Positions 1-4,705 of a DNA stretch of 6,787 nucleotides are shown here, piece by piece. The stretch is from Spirochaetaceae bacterium. GTDB taxonomy: Bacteria; Spirochaetota; Spirochaetia; B11-G9. Under the pieces are notes generated by a model that worked only from the letters and a program-made list of their open reading frames with translations, made no database searches and had not been told where the DNA came from. The stretch covers positions 1-6,787 of the forward strand of contig JAUVLL010000185.1 of the NCBI GenBank assembly GCA_030600745.1, in the 5' to 3' direction. The first letter of the stretch is position 1. The number at the start of each line of letters is the position of its first letter. The translations under genes were made by a program, and so were the position numbers.

Positions 1-2
1 GG

Positions 3-389
3 AAAAACCATTTTTCAACTATCGGTCTTCTTGGAATGAACGAGGCATGCATGAATCTATTCGGAGAAAATATTGCCGGTGAAAATGGGCATGGATTCAC
101 ATTAAAAGTCATGGATTTTATGCGGGATAAGCTGATAGAATTTCAGACAGGGACAGGAAATAATTATAACCTTGAAGCTACTCCTGCAGAGGGGACAGCT
201 TATCGTCTTGCCAGACTGGATAAGGAAAAATTCAATAATATAAAATGTGCCAATGAGCAGGAATATTTAAATGGAACTGAACCCTATTACACAAATTCTG
301 CTCAACTTCCGGTAGGTTATACAGATGATCAGAAATTGACTACCAATTCAGAACAACAATTGTACCAGGTCTTCATACCAAAAAGATGA
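3..389 (+). pseudogene. nrdD: 3'-truncated anaerobic ribonucleotide reductase (class III), NrdD fragment
   Basis: The frame is open from the window edge, so the 5' part lies outside. It reads HFSTIGLLGMNEACMNLFGE, then NLEATPAEGTAYRLA, then PYYTNSAQLPVGYTDD, which are conserved blocks of class III (glycyl-radical, oxygen-sensitive) ribonucleoside-triphosphate reductase. The match stops abruptly after YTDD at about 325-328. The remaining ~20 codons to the TGA at 387-389 resemble nothing in NrdD, because they read an nrdG remnant in the wrong frame. The C-terminal region is missing: there is no LQTKYTGGT block, no zinc-binding Cys cluster and no glycyl-radical RVxGY-type loop. Without these the enzyme cannot hold its radical, so I call it non-functional. 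Family assignment is firm from motifs. That it is dead is a strong inference, unless the break is an assembly error. An internal ATG at 36 is only a methionine codon, not the true start. Confidence 0.88.
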
Positions 390-493
390 TTAAGGATATA
401 AGCCTCTGGATGCTCAGTCTTAATGCAAAACATATATTCCAGGATTTTGTTGTAGCTGAAATACTTGATACAGCTATTATGGAAACTCATTAG
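329..493 (+). pseudogene. nrdG: 5'-truncated NrdG, anaerobic RNR activating protein, C-terminal fragment
   Basis: Read in the frame beginning TCA at 329, the sequence encodes SEIDYQFRTTIVPGLHT, then KKMIKDISLWM, LSLNAKHIFQDF, and ends ILDTAIMETH at the TAG at 491-493. The FRTT-V-PGLH block followed by a D-I ... W ... (L)Q-x-F pattern is what I know from the C-terminus of NrdG, the radical-SAM activase that installs the glycyl radical on NrdD. About 54 codons remain. The N-terminal radical-SAM Cys motif (CxxxCxxC) is absent. An in-frame TGA at 326-328 sits exactly at the junction with nrdD. nrdD and nrdG are normally adjacent in this order, so one deletion removing the end of nrdD and most of nrdG explains the arrangement. 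There is no start codon or ribosome binding site of its own. Confidence 0.72.
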
Positions 494-530
494 CAGGTAT
501 TCATATTATTCCCTGTTTATCAATTTTTAT

Positions 531-559
531 TTGATTGTGCAGCATTATTTACGTATACT
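531..559 (+). promoter_or_regulatory. Promoter of hsp20 operon
   Basis: TTGATT at 531-536 and TATACT at 554-559 are separated by exactly 17 bp, a near-consensus housekeeping sigma promoter. Transcription would begin around 566, leaving a ~155-nt untranslated leader before the hsp20 start at 724. No CIRCE-type element (TTAGCACTC inverted repeat) is visible, so HrcA control is not supported. The promoter lies just after the nrdG remnant, so it was not part of an nrd operon. Confidence 0.7.
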
Positions 560-593
560 GTAAGAAGAGAGTCGCCGAAAGGGATTCTGTAAA

Positions 594-719
594 AAGCCGC
601 CTTGTACAAGGGGCTTAACTACACGCATTGCCTGGTCATAGACTTCGTCTACCTGGTCGCAACTTCATTGCTGCTCGGTTATGCAGCCTAATTGCCGGCT
701 GTGCCACCTAAGAGAGGTG
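594..719 (+). promoter_or_regulatory. Structured 5' leader with SD-masking hairpin, candidate RNA thermometer
   Basis: The leader is more GC-rich than its surroundings and holds a series of hairpins. First is 594-616, AAGCC/GGCTT plus CCTTG/CAAGG with one bulged G. Next is 639-651, TAGAC-ttc-GTCTA. Then come two mutually exclusive stems, GCTGC 670-674 with GCAGC 683-687, or GCAGCC 683-688 with GGCTGT 697-702. The last is 705-719, CACCT-aagag-AGGTG. The final hairpin pairs directly with the SD region AGAGAGG (711-717), 6 nt before the ATG. A small-heat-shock gene with a long leader and a weak stem over its SD is the classic layout of RNA thermometers (ROSE or fourU type), although no family consensus is present. 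Structure is read by eye; function is inferred. Confidence 0.5.
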
Positions 720-723
720 TTAT

Positions 724-1209
724 ATGAGAGACAGGATGGTTATAGATATTGGTCAGATTATGGACGAGATTTTCGAAGCCACAAAAGGTTTTGGAGACGT
801 ATTTAAAGAGGGTATGCAGCATGGTGGAAGTGATTATGTAGATTACTACCCCAATTATTCCTACCCGCCGGTAAATATTTTTGTTACAGATGAGAAAAGT
901 CTGATATTTGAGTTTGCACTTGCCGGGTTTAATGAGAATGATCTTAATGTAGAGTTCAAGGGAGATTATCTGATATTTTCTGCCAATGCTCCGATTGCTG
1001 AACAAAGTAATAGTGTTAAGTATTTTAAACGACGCCTTAAGTTTAAAGATGTACCTGAACAGAAATTTTTTTTTCCTGAGGGGAAATTTGATCAGAAAAA
1101 GGTGAAAGCAGTCTTTAAAGATGGTATACTGAAGGTAGTAATTCCACCCAGGGATATTATTGAAACAAAAGAAGGGATAAAAGTAGAGATAGTTAAGGAG
1201 GAGAATTAA
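724..1209 (+). CDS. Small heat-shock protein, Hsp20/alpha-crystallin family
   Basis: This cytoplasmic ATP-independent holdase chaperone keeps unfolding proteins soluble until DnaK/ClpB-type machines refold them. The 161-residue length is normal. Residues 1-47 form a variable N-terminal arm rich in Gly and Tyr. The alpha-crystallin domain runs from about 48 (PPVNIFVTDEKSLIFEFALAGF) to about 141 and ends with the diagnostic A-x3-(D)-G-x-L box, AVFKDGILKVVIPP at 129-142. A short charged tail follows. It lacks an obvious I-x-I/V anchor except possibly IKVEIV near 152-157, which may serve. ATG 724 is chosen because GAGG at 714-717 lies 6 nt upstream; Met5 is a poorer alternative. The stop overlaps the next gene's start by one base (TAATG), implying coupled translation. 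The leader hairpin may make translation temperature dependent. Confidence 0.93.
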   Translation: MRDRMVIDIGQIMDEIFEATKGFGDVFKEGMQHGGSDYVDYYPNYSYPPVNIFVTDEKSLIFEFALAGFNENDLNVEFKGDYLIFSANAPIAEQSNSVKYFKRRLKFKDVPEQKFFFPEGKFDQKKVKAVFKDGILKVVIPPRDIIETKEGIKVEIVKEEN

Positions 1210-1346
1210 TGGGTACGATTTTTTGGATAATAATAGGTATAGCAATAGGATATTTTTTCAAACCCCAGCTTGATGGGCTTGTTGGAAAGGCATTAAAAAC
1301 CATTAAAGACAACAGAAAAAATAAATTTGATGACGACGAGTATTAA
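1209..1346 (+). CDS. 45-residue single-span membrane protein coupled to hsp20
   Basis: ATG 1209 overlaps the hsp20 stop (TAATG) and is preceded by an excellent SD, AAGGAGG, about 7 nt away and inside the end of hsp20. The product begins MGTIFWIIIGIAIGYFFKP: residues 3-17 are one hydrophobic helix. A short amphipathic stretch (LDGLVGKALKTIK) follows, then a charged tail ending KFDDDEY. The helix plus positive residues after it suggest an inner-membrane microprotein with a cytoplasmic C-terminus. I recognise no family. Coupling to hsp20 and the shared terminator at 1373 show the two are co-expressed. A role in bringing the chaperone to the membrane, or in envelope stress, would be speculation. 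The start, SD and operon position make it a real gene rather than a chance frame. Confidence 0.75.
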   Translation: MGTIFWIIIGIAIGYFFKPQLDGLVGKALKTIKDNRKNKFDDDEY

Positions 1347-1372
1347 GATTAGTATTTTCTGACCAATATTTC

Positions 1373-1403
1373 GGCTCCGGTGTTTTATCCGGGGCCTTTT
1401 TTT
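1373..1403 (+). terminator. Rho-independent terminator of hsp20 operon
   Basis: GGCTCCGG (1373-1380) pairs with CCGGGGCC (1389-1396) over 8 bp with one G-U, around an 8-nt loop, and is followed by seven T residues. It is strong on the plus strand only: the minus-strand transcript has no U-run after the hairpin. Its T-tract runs into the last codons of the convergent vapC gene. Confidence 0.92.
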
Positions 1404-1797
1404 ACAAAGTCTCCACCATAAGCTCTTTACACATATTTTTTAGTTTTTTATCTTTAGAAAGCAGAATACCATCATTTCTTCTTGCACAAACCATATACAA
1501 ACAATCATATACAGGATGATTATTATTTATAGCCTCTCGCAGAGATTCTTTCCATATATCTTTTACAGGAACAAATTGATCAATTAGGTTGATACCATCC
1601 TCTGCCAGATTAATTGATTCTTCATGGGTGAATCCGGCTATTTTGTTATATTTCCAGGCAACATTTGTAATTTCAGAAAGGTATATCTCTGGTGCTATTA
1701 CTGTATCTGCTTTTTCAATTTCATTTTTAAATATTTCAAATTCACCTTTACCTAAAAGAATATCAATAGCGGCTGATGTATCCAGTATAATAATCAT
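1402..1797 (-). CDS. vapC: VapC-type PIN-domain toxin ribonuclease
   Basis: VapC toxins are Mg-dependent endoribonucleases, commonly cutting tRNA or rRNA, and are held inactive by VapB. With the start at 1797 the protein is 131 residues, typical for the family. PIN-domain acidic residues are in place: D6 in IIILDTSAAIDIL, E42 in EIYLSEITNV, D98 in PVYDCLYMVCARR and D116 in LLSKDKKL. An upstream in-frame ATG at 1818 would add MDIEKAS, but PIN toxins usually begin within a few residues of the first Asp strand, so 1797 is preferred. Neither ATG has a visible SD. The gene lies 121 nt after vapB, unusually far for such a pair, and that gap is open in the vapC frame back to a TAA at 1867-1869. The nuclease residues look intact, so it is probably functional if translated. 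Confidence 0.9.
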   Translation of the reverse strand: MIIILDTSAAIDILLGKGEFEIFKNEIEKADTVIAPEIYLSEITNVAWKYNKIAGFTHEESINLAEDGINLIDQFVPVKDIWKESLREAINNNHPVYDCLYMVCARRNDGILLSKDKKLKNMCKELMVETL

Positions 1798-1918
1798 CGA
1801 GGCTTTTTCGATGTCCATGGATACAGCTTGTTTATGGCTATTTTGTACCAGGTATTGGCCCTTATATTAAAGAAGAAGTATTTTTTAAGTAGAAAATGTG
1901 ATACAGCGCAAAAAGCTT

Positions 1919-2161
1919 TCATCTTTCTCTGTCTTCTCTAATTAGTTCAACTGTATCAATATTATCTGTGTCAGGATATTTTTTCTCTGAAATTTTATCA
2001 AGCAAAGCTTTCCTTCTCATTTTGTTATTTGAGTGTAACCCTAAACTCTCTTTTAGAAGCATAATTGTCTGCTGAGCAATACTTCTGTTTTCTTCATTTG
2101 CTATCAAATTCAATTTTATATAGACATCCTCAGGAAGATCTCTAACCTGTAGTGTTGGCAT
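1919..2161 (-). CDS. vapB: VapB-type antitoxin, ribbon-helix-helix DNA-binding protein
   Basis: This 80-residue protein starts MPTLQVRDLPEDVYIKL, a beta strand plus helix typical of FitA/Arc-like ribbon-helix-helix antitoxins, followed by a second helix (RSIAQQTIMLLKESLG). The C-terminus is charged and ends VELIREDRER, the kind of tail that fills the VapC active site. ATG 2161 is chosen because AAAGGAG lies about 6 nt upstream. A frame extension to 2227 would add cysteine-rich residues with no family match and would run through the promoter and operators. As the first gene of the pair it should neutralise the downstream PIN toxin and repress its own promoter through the palindromes at 2174-2206. 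Confidence 0.88.
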   Translation of the reverse strand: MPTLQVRDLPEDVYIKLNLIANEENRSIAQQTIMLLKESLGLHSNNKMRRKALLDKISEKKYPDTDNIDTVELIREDRER

Positions 2162-2173
2162 AACAAACTCCTT

Positions 2174-2217
2174 TTGCATGCAATATAACACATATTTGCA
2201 TGCAAAGCAAGCTTTGC
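2174..2217 (-). promoter_or_regulatory. vapBC promoter with paired palindromic operators
   Basis: On the minus strand, TTGCTT (2210-2205) and TATATT (2187-2182) are spaced by 17 bp. Two near-identical perfect palindromes overlap them: TTTGCATGCAAA at 2195-2206 and TTGCATGCAA at 2174-2183, with centres 22 bp apart, about two helical turns. A third inverted repeat, GCAAAG-caag-CTTTGC at 2202-2217, overlaps the -35 side. This is the expected form of a site for two ribbon-helix-helix dimers giving autoregulation by VapB or the VapBC complex. Confidence 0.75.
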
Positions 2218-2311
2218 CATACACCACTTAACATATAGAAATCCAGTTAGTTAAATACCCTTGCTATAAATTTCAACTTATAGTTAATAAACCAAAACTA
2301 AAATTGTCAGC

Positions 2312-2341
2312 TTGACAACAAACGGTTTGTTTGTTTAGTAT
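2312..2341 (+). promoter_or_regulatory. Promoter of tRNA-Leu
   Basis: A consensus-perfect TTGACA (2312-2317) is followed by TAGTAT (2336-2341) at 18 bp, placing the transcript start a few bases before the mature tRNA. The -35 lies inside an inverted repeat, TTGTCA-gct-TGACAA (2304-2318). Confidence 0.65.
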
Positions 2342-2352
2342 AAGCCAGTGTT

Positions 2353-2436
2353 GCCCGGATGGTGAAATTGGTAGACACGCTAGTTTCAGGGACTAGTGTT
2401 CGCAAGGACGTGAGAGTTCGAGTCTCTCTTCGGGCA
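2353..2436 (+). tRNA. tRNA-Leu, anticodon CAG
   Basis: The acceptor stem GCCCGGA (2353-2359) pairs with TTCGGGC (one G-U) before discriminator A at 2436. The anticodon stem CTAGT/ACTAG encloses the loop TTCAGGG, giving anticodon CAG (reads CUG). A long variable arm follows, as in class II tRNAs. The T arm is GAGAG-TTCGAGT-CTCTC. The 3' CCA is not encoded. At 84 nt with a large variable arm, leucine is the natural reading. Confidence 0.95.
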
Positions 2437-2457
2437 GGCTTAAACCCTTTCGGGGTA

Positions 2458-2491
2458 AGAGATTATCTTTTAGTAGATAATCTCTTTTTTT
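2458..2491 (+). terminator. Rho-independent terminator after tRNA-Leu
   Basis: AGAGATTATC (2458-2467) pairs perfectly with GATAATCTCT (2476-2485) across an 8-nt loop and runs into a T tract to 2491. It ends the monocistronic tRNA transcript. Confidence 0.93.
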
Positions 2492-2508
2492 ATGCAGTAC
2501 AGGAACTG

Positions 2509-2530
2509 ACCCTTTTATCGACCCCTTTAT
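2509..2530 (+). repeat. GACCCC-type direct repeat pair, left copy
   Basis: Two similar units starting GACCC at 2509 and GACCCC at 2520 follow each other (GACCCTTTTATC then GACCCCTTTATA). A related pair occurs at 6465-6483, upstream of the integrase gene. They may be recombinase arm or core sites, or just repeated intergenic motifs. Nothing else is recognisable in 2492-2700. Confidence 0.35.
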
Positions 2531-2715
2531 ATTTGTGATTGTGTGTGGAATATGGAAGATTTTCTACATTAAACCACACGAGGGGCAGACAGAATTGAGA
2601 CATCTGGAACAGTATTATGTTTTTAGAAATTCTTATATTAGTCTTTAAATTATCACTTTGTAAACTTTAGTTAGAATTAATACAAAATATGTTAAAATAT
2701 CGTATACTGTAGAAA

Positions 2716-2964
2716 ATGTATTCAATAGATATATCGCAATACTTCACACTAGATGAAATACGCAATCTCATTCGAATAATTACACGAATTCCAAAAAAAC
2801 TTAGTAATTACCCCCTGATACTTAAATATACAAGCCAGCTATTATTATCAAATTCATTATTACTTGGTGTAATGACATCAGCACCAAATAAAATCTTTAG
2901 AGGTAGAAAATTTAATATAAATAATTTAAATGATTTTCCTCCTGATGAAATCAGCTCATTATGG
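2716..2964 (+). pseudogene. N-terminal fragment of a RES-domain-like protein, cut by IS66
   Basis: Eighty-three native codons run from ATG 2716 to the base before the IS66 left end; ten more codons to the TGA at 2995-2997 come from the element itself. The fragment has an N-terminal helical part (LDEIRNLIRIITRIPKKL), then KIFRGRKFN at 59-67 and FPPDEISSLW at 74-83. RES-family proteins (NAD-consuming phosphorylase toxins such as those of Res-Xre pairs) carry a yRaR-type Arg motif followed by a segment commonly reading (E)LWYPP. The break falls exactly after that W. The rest of the domain, including later catalytic residues, is absent, so no activity is expected. No SD is visible; TATACT at 2703-2708 lies 7 bp before the ATG, which would suggest a leaderless mRNA. 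The family call is by motif and moderate only. Confidence 0.45.
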
Positions 2965-2984
2965 GTAAGCGACAACTGTACCCC
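2965..2984 (+). repeat. IS66 left terminal inverted repeat
   Basis: The 20-bp end begins GTAAGCGACAACTGTACC. Eighteen of its first 19 bases recur at 4042-4060. An inner TGTACC (2977-2982) is mirrored by GGTACA (3007-3012). Confidence 0.85.
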
Positions 2985-3047
2985 GTCTGTTATTTGATCT
3001 AAAATAGGTACATATTTTCTTCCAGATAATAATTATGGAGGAAAAAC

Positions 3048-3353
3048 ATGAACAAAAAACGTAGCAGAAGAGAGTGGGAAGAAATACTGGAAACATTAAG
3101 AAAAAGCGGGAAGTCAAAAGCAGCATTCTGCAGAGAAAATAATATCTCATTATCTACACTGCAATACCATCTGTTAAAAAGTAAGAAAAGAAATAAGAGT
3201 AGCAATCTCGTCAAGGTTCCCTTTTCGATAGAAAGATCAGAAACGCCAGTTCTACGAATCAAAACAGATTACTGCAGGATAGAATTTACAGGCCATATAG
3301 AAGAAGAGATACTAAAGGGCTTACTCCGATCACTGAAGGCAGTAAGTGTATGA
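3048..3353 (+). CDS. tnpA: IS66 TnpA accessory transposition protein
   Basis: This 101-residue protein has a basic helix-turn-helix region: REWEEILETLRKSGKSKAAF at 8-27, then CRENNISLSTLQYH at 28-41. These are the hallmarks of IS66 TnpA (IS3-TnpA-like HTH), which helps TnpB and TnpC at the element ends. It is full length. The start is fixed by GGAGG (ATGGAGGAAAAAC) 7 nt upstream of ATG 3048. Its stop overlaps the tnpB start in GTATGA (4-nt overlap), so translation is coupled. It is intact although the element is dead; it could still act on other IS66 copies in the genome. Confidence 0.9.
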   Translation: MNKKRSRREWEEILETLRKSGKSKAAFCRENNISLSTLQYHLLKSKKRNKSSNLVKVPFSIERSETPVLRIKTDYCRIEFTGHIEEEILKGLLRSLKAVSV

Positions 3354-3697
3354 TCATTGATTTTGATAAAGTAGAAATATATGTGAAAGCCGGAAGTACA
3401 GACATGAGAAAACAGATAAACGGACTTAGCATCCAGGTACAGGAAATAATGGAAAAAGATCCGTTCTCCGGTTCATTGTTTATGTTCTGTAATAAGCAGA
3501 GGAAAATATTAAAAATGATTTATTGGGATAGGAATGGCTTCTGGCTCTTCCTTAAACGATTAGAAAAAGATAAGTTTCCCTGGCCGCAAACAGGGGAAGA
3601 AGCACAGGAAATTACACGAGAACAATTTGAAATGTTGCTGGATGGAATAGATTTCTGGAAGGCCCATAAATCATTAAAATACACAAAAGTTTCTTAG
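3350..3697 (+). CDS. tnpB: IS66 TnpB accessory transposition protein (Orf2 family)
   Basis: The 115-residue product is a full-length member of the IS66 Orf2/TnpB family (not the RNA-guided TnpB of IS605). Conserved blocks are VEIYVKAGSTDMRKQINGL at 8-26, DPFSGSLFMFCNKQRKILKM at 36-55, YWDRNGFWLFLKRLEKDKF at 58-76 and W at 78 before PQTG. The biochemical role is unknown but it is required with TnpA and TnpC for normal IS66 transposition. The start at 3350 overlaps the tnpA stop by 4 nt. It ends 48 nt before tnpC, again with no terminator between. Confidence 0.93.
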   Translation: MIIDFDKVEIYVKAGSTDMRKQINGLSIQVQEIMEKDPFSGSLFMFCNKQRKILKMIYWDRNGFWLFLKRLEKDKFPWPQTGEEAQEITREQFEMLLDGIDFWKAHKSLKYTKVS

Positions 3698-3745
3698 CAA
3701 AAGGGCTATTAATTTTGAGTCCATAATGGTATAATTCACCTTGTT

Positions 3746-4045
3746 ATGGAAGCTGTTTTAAACAAAAAGACATTGCCGGATGATGTCGATACATTGCAGG
3801 ATTTACTCATAAAGAAAGTGAATATTATTCACAAAAAAGAAGATATAATTCTCGGAAAAGAAAGCTTCATATCAGAATTAACGAAGACAAATGAAATACT
3901 ACTGGAAAAAATTAAACTCCTTGAGAAGTATCGATATGGGCGTTCCAGTGAGAAACTGACAGAAGAAGATAAAGCACAACTTGCTCTCTTTAATGAAGCG
4001 GAAGCGGCAGTAGAAGAAAGTGAAACTAAAGTTGAACAAATGTAA
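3746..4045 (+). pseudogene. tnpC: IS66 TnpC transposase, N-terminal fragment
   Basis: Of a transposase normally about 500 residues long, only 99 codons remain. What is left is the N-terminal helical, probably coiled-coil region (ELTKTNEILLEKIKLLEKY) and the conserved YGRSSEKL motif at about 70-77, then an acidic stretch (ALFNEAEAAVEESETK). The zinc-finger-like segment and the DDE catalytic core are lost. The frame is closed by TAA at 4043-4045, and these bases belong to the second IS66 terminal repeat (gTAAgcg), not to the gene. ATG 3746 has no clear SD, so translation probably depends on tnpB coupling. The stop is in the same frame as the gene fragment that follows. Confidence 0.88.
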
Positions 4046-4060
4046 GCGGCAACTGTACCC
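4042..4060 (+). repeat. Solo IS66 terminal repeat in direct orientation
   Basis: GTAAGCGGCAACTGTACCC matches the left end at 2965 in 18 of 19 positions, on the same strand. A right end of the upstream element would have to be its reverse complement. It therefore marks the left tip of a second IS66 copy whose interior is gone: non-IS coding sequence follows at once. GTACC-ca-GGTAC (4055-4066) forms a short inverted repeat at the junction. Confidence 0.75.
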
Positions 4061-4537
4061 AGGTACTACCTCTTCTATCTCTACTTCCTCCTTGGTGAAA
4101 ATCGCAGGTCTTCTGAATATATACGGTGGTATAAGAAGGAATTTCCGGATGATGCCAATGAGCCGATCCAACTTCTATGCTGGGCATTGATATTACACAG
4201 GATGGGTAAAAATGGAGATTATCAGCTGGCAGGAAGTATGCTTTCAAACGTCTATCTTCTCCCTCACATACTCGAAGAGCCGATGGAACGGGTGGATATG
4301 TGGCATTCTTGTTCAGATGAAGATCCAGAATATATTGATTATTTCCCAGAAAGGATTCAGGAAGCTATCACTGATGAAGATTTAGAATGGATTCGGGAGA
4401 GGTATAAATCTGACTCCTTCAAAAAGGTGTTGATGCGGCATATAGAAATCAATCATGAATTTGAGAGTGCTTCTATAGGTGATGCCAGGAGTAAATTAGT
4501 AAAAGAGGGCTTTAATTTATTGGATATGTTCCGGTAA
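4061..4537 (+). pseudogene. C-terminal fragment of an uncharacterised helical protein
   Basis: A frame open from the IS66 repeat to the TAA at 4535-4537 encodes about 158 residues, starting RYYLFYLYFLLGENRRSSEY, then WYKKEFPDDANEPIQLLCWALILHRMGK, MLSNVYLLPHIL, and RYKSDSFKKVLMRHIEINHE. The pattern of paired helices with conserved W, Y and L resembles TPR-like proteins, but I know no named family. The first residues are already strongly patterned and no ATG with an SD precedes them, so the 5' part was lost at the IS junction. A TTG at 4187 could in principle restart translation, but has no SD. It is not related to the RES-like fragment on the other side of the element, so the two are not halves of one gene. 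Confidence 0.6.
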
Positions 4538-4555
4538 TGTGGAAAAGTTTCCATA

Positions 4556-4613
4556 TTGAAATAAATCTACTTTGGTGCTATTATTAATTAACTACATAAC
4601 TCTTATAGTTATG
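4556..4613 (+). promoter_or_regulatory. Promoter and 5' hairpin of the 4706 gene
   Basis: TTGAAA (4556-4561) and TATTAT (4579-4584) are 17 bp apart, so transcription would start near 4591. A hairpin CATAACT-cttat-AGTTATG (4595-4613) would sit at the very 5' end of the ~115-nt leader, where it could protect the mRNA or bind a regulator. Confidence 0.5.
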
Positions 4614-4705
4614 ATTTCATCAATTATTTGTTGGTGGATGTTAGTGCTCCATAACGAAAGATGGATTTATCTGTGGCATTAAGTTGCCTAAATTATGGAG
4701 GAAAC

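Larger units (their letters stand above)
2965..4041 (+). mobile_element. IS66-family insertion sequence, 3'-truncated
   Basis: The left terminal repeat GTAAGCGACAACTGTACCCC starts at 2965 with the GTAAGCG tip characteristic of IS66. It is followed by tnpA, tnpB and the first ~98 codons of tnpC in the canonical order. The element stops at 4041, where a second IS66 tip begins in the same, not inverted, orientation. No right end (reverse complement ...CGCTTAC) is found downstream in the window, and no 8-bp target duplication can be paired with the left flank CATTATGG. The copy lacks the DDE catalytic region of TnpC and is therefore immobile on its own. Confidence 0.9.

Noticed and set aside
688..1245. 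Long minus-strand reading frame over hsp20 (185 residues, rich in F, L, I, Y)
   Set aside because: It lies opposite hsp20, which has strong family motifs; the composition is that expected from the complement of an A-rich coding strand, with no SD or family match.
1373..1403. Bidirectional terminator also serving vapC
   Set aside because: On the minus strand no U-tract follows the hairpin and vapC coding overlaps it.
1589..1870. Plus-strand 93-residue frame opposite vapC
   Set aside because: Shadow of the PIN-domain gene; no SD, no promoter, no recognisable domain.
2353..2436. tRNA-Leu 3' end as an attachment site with a second copy in the window
   Set aside because: I searched by eye for a repeat of the T-arm/acceptor end near the integrase and elsewhere and found none; only the weak GACCCC motif is shared.
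2959..3262. Two minus-strand hydrophobic frames opposite IS66 left end and tnpA
   Set aside because: Complement of A-rich tnpA codons gives F/L-rich runs that mimic membrane proteins; tnpA is firmly identified.
2716..4537. The 2716 and 4061 fragments as two halves of one gene split by IS66
   Set aside because: The sequences do not read as one family, no 8-bp target duplication pairs the flanks, and the second repeat is not a right end.
4541..4556. TGGAAA-ag-TTTCCA inverted repeat as terminator of the 4537 fragment
   Set aside because: Stem of 6 bp with an unworkably small loop and no T run; it abuts the -35 of the next promoter and may be incidental.
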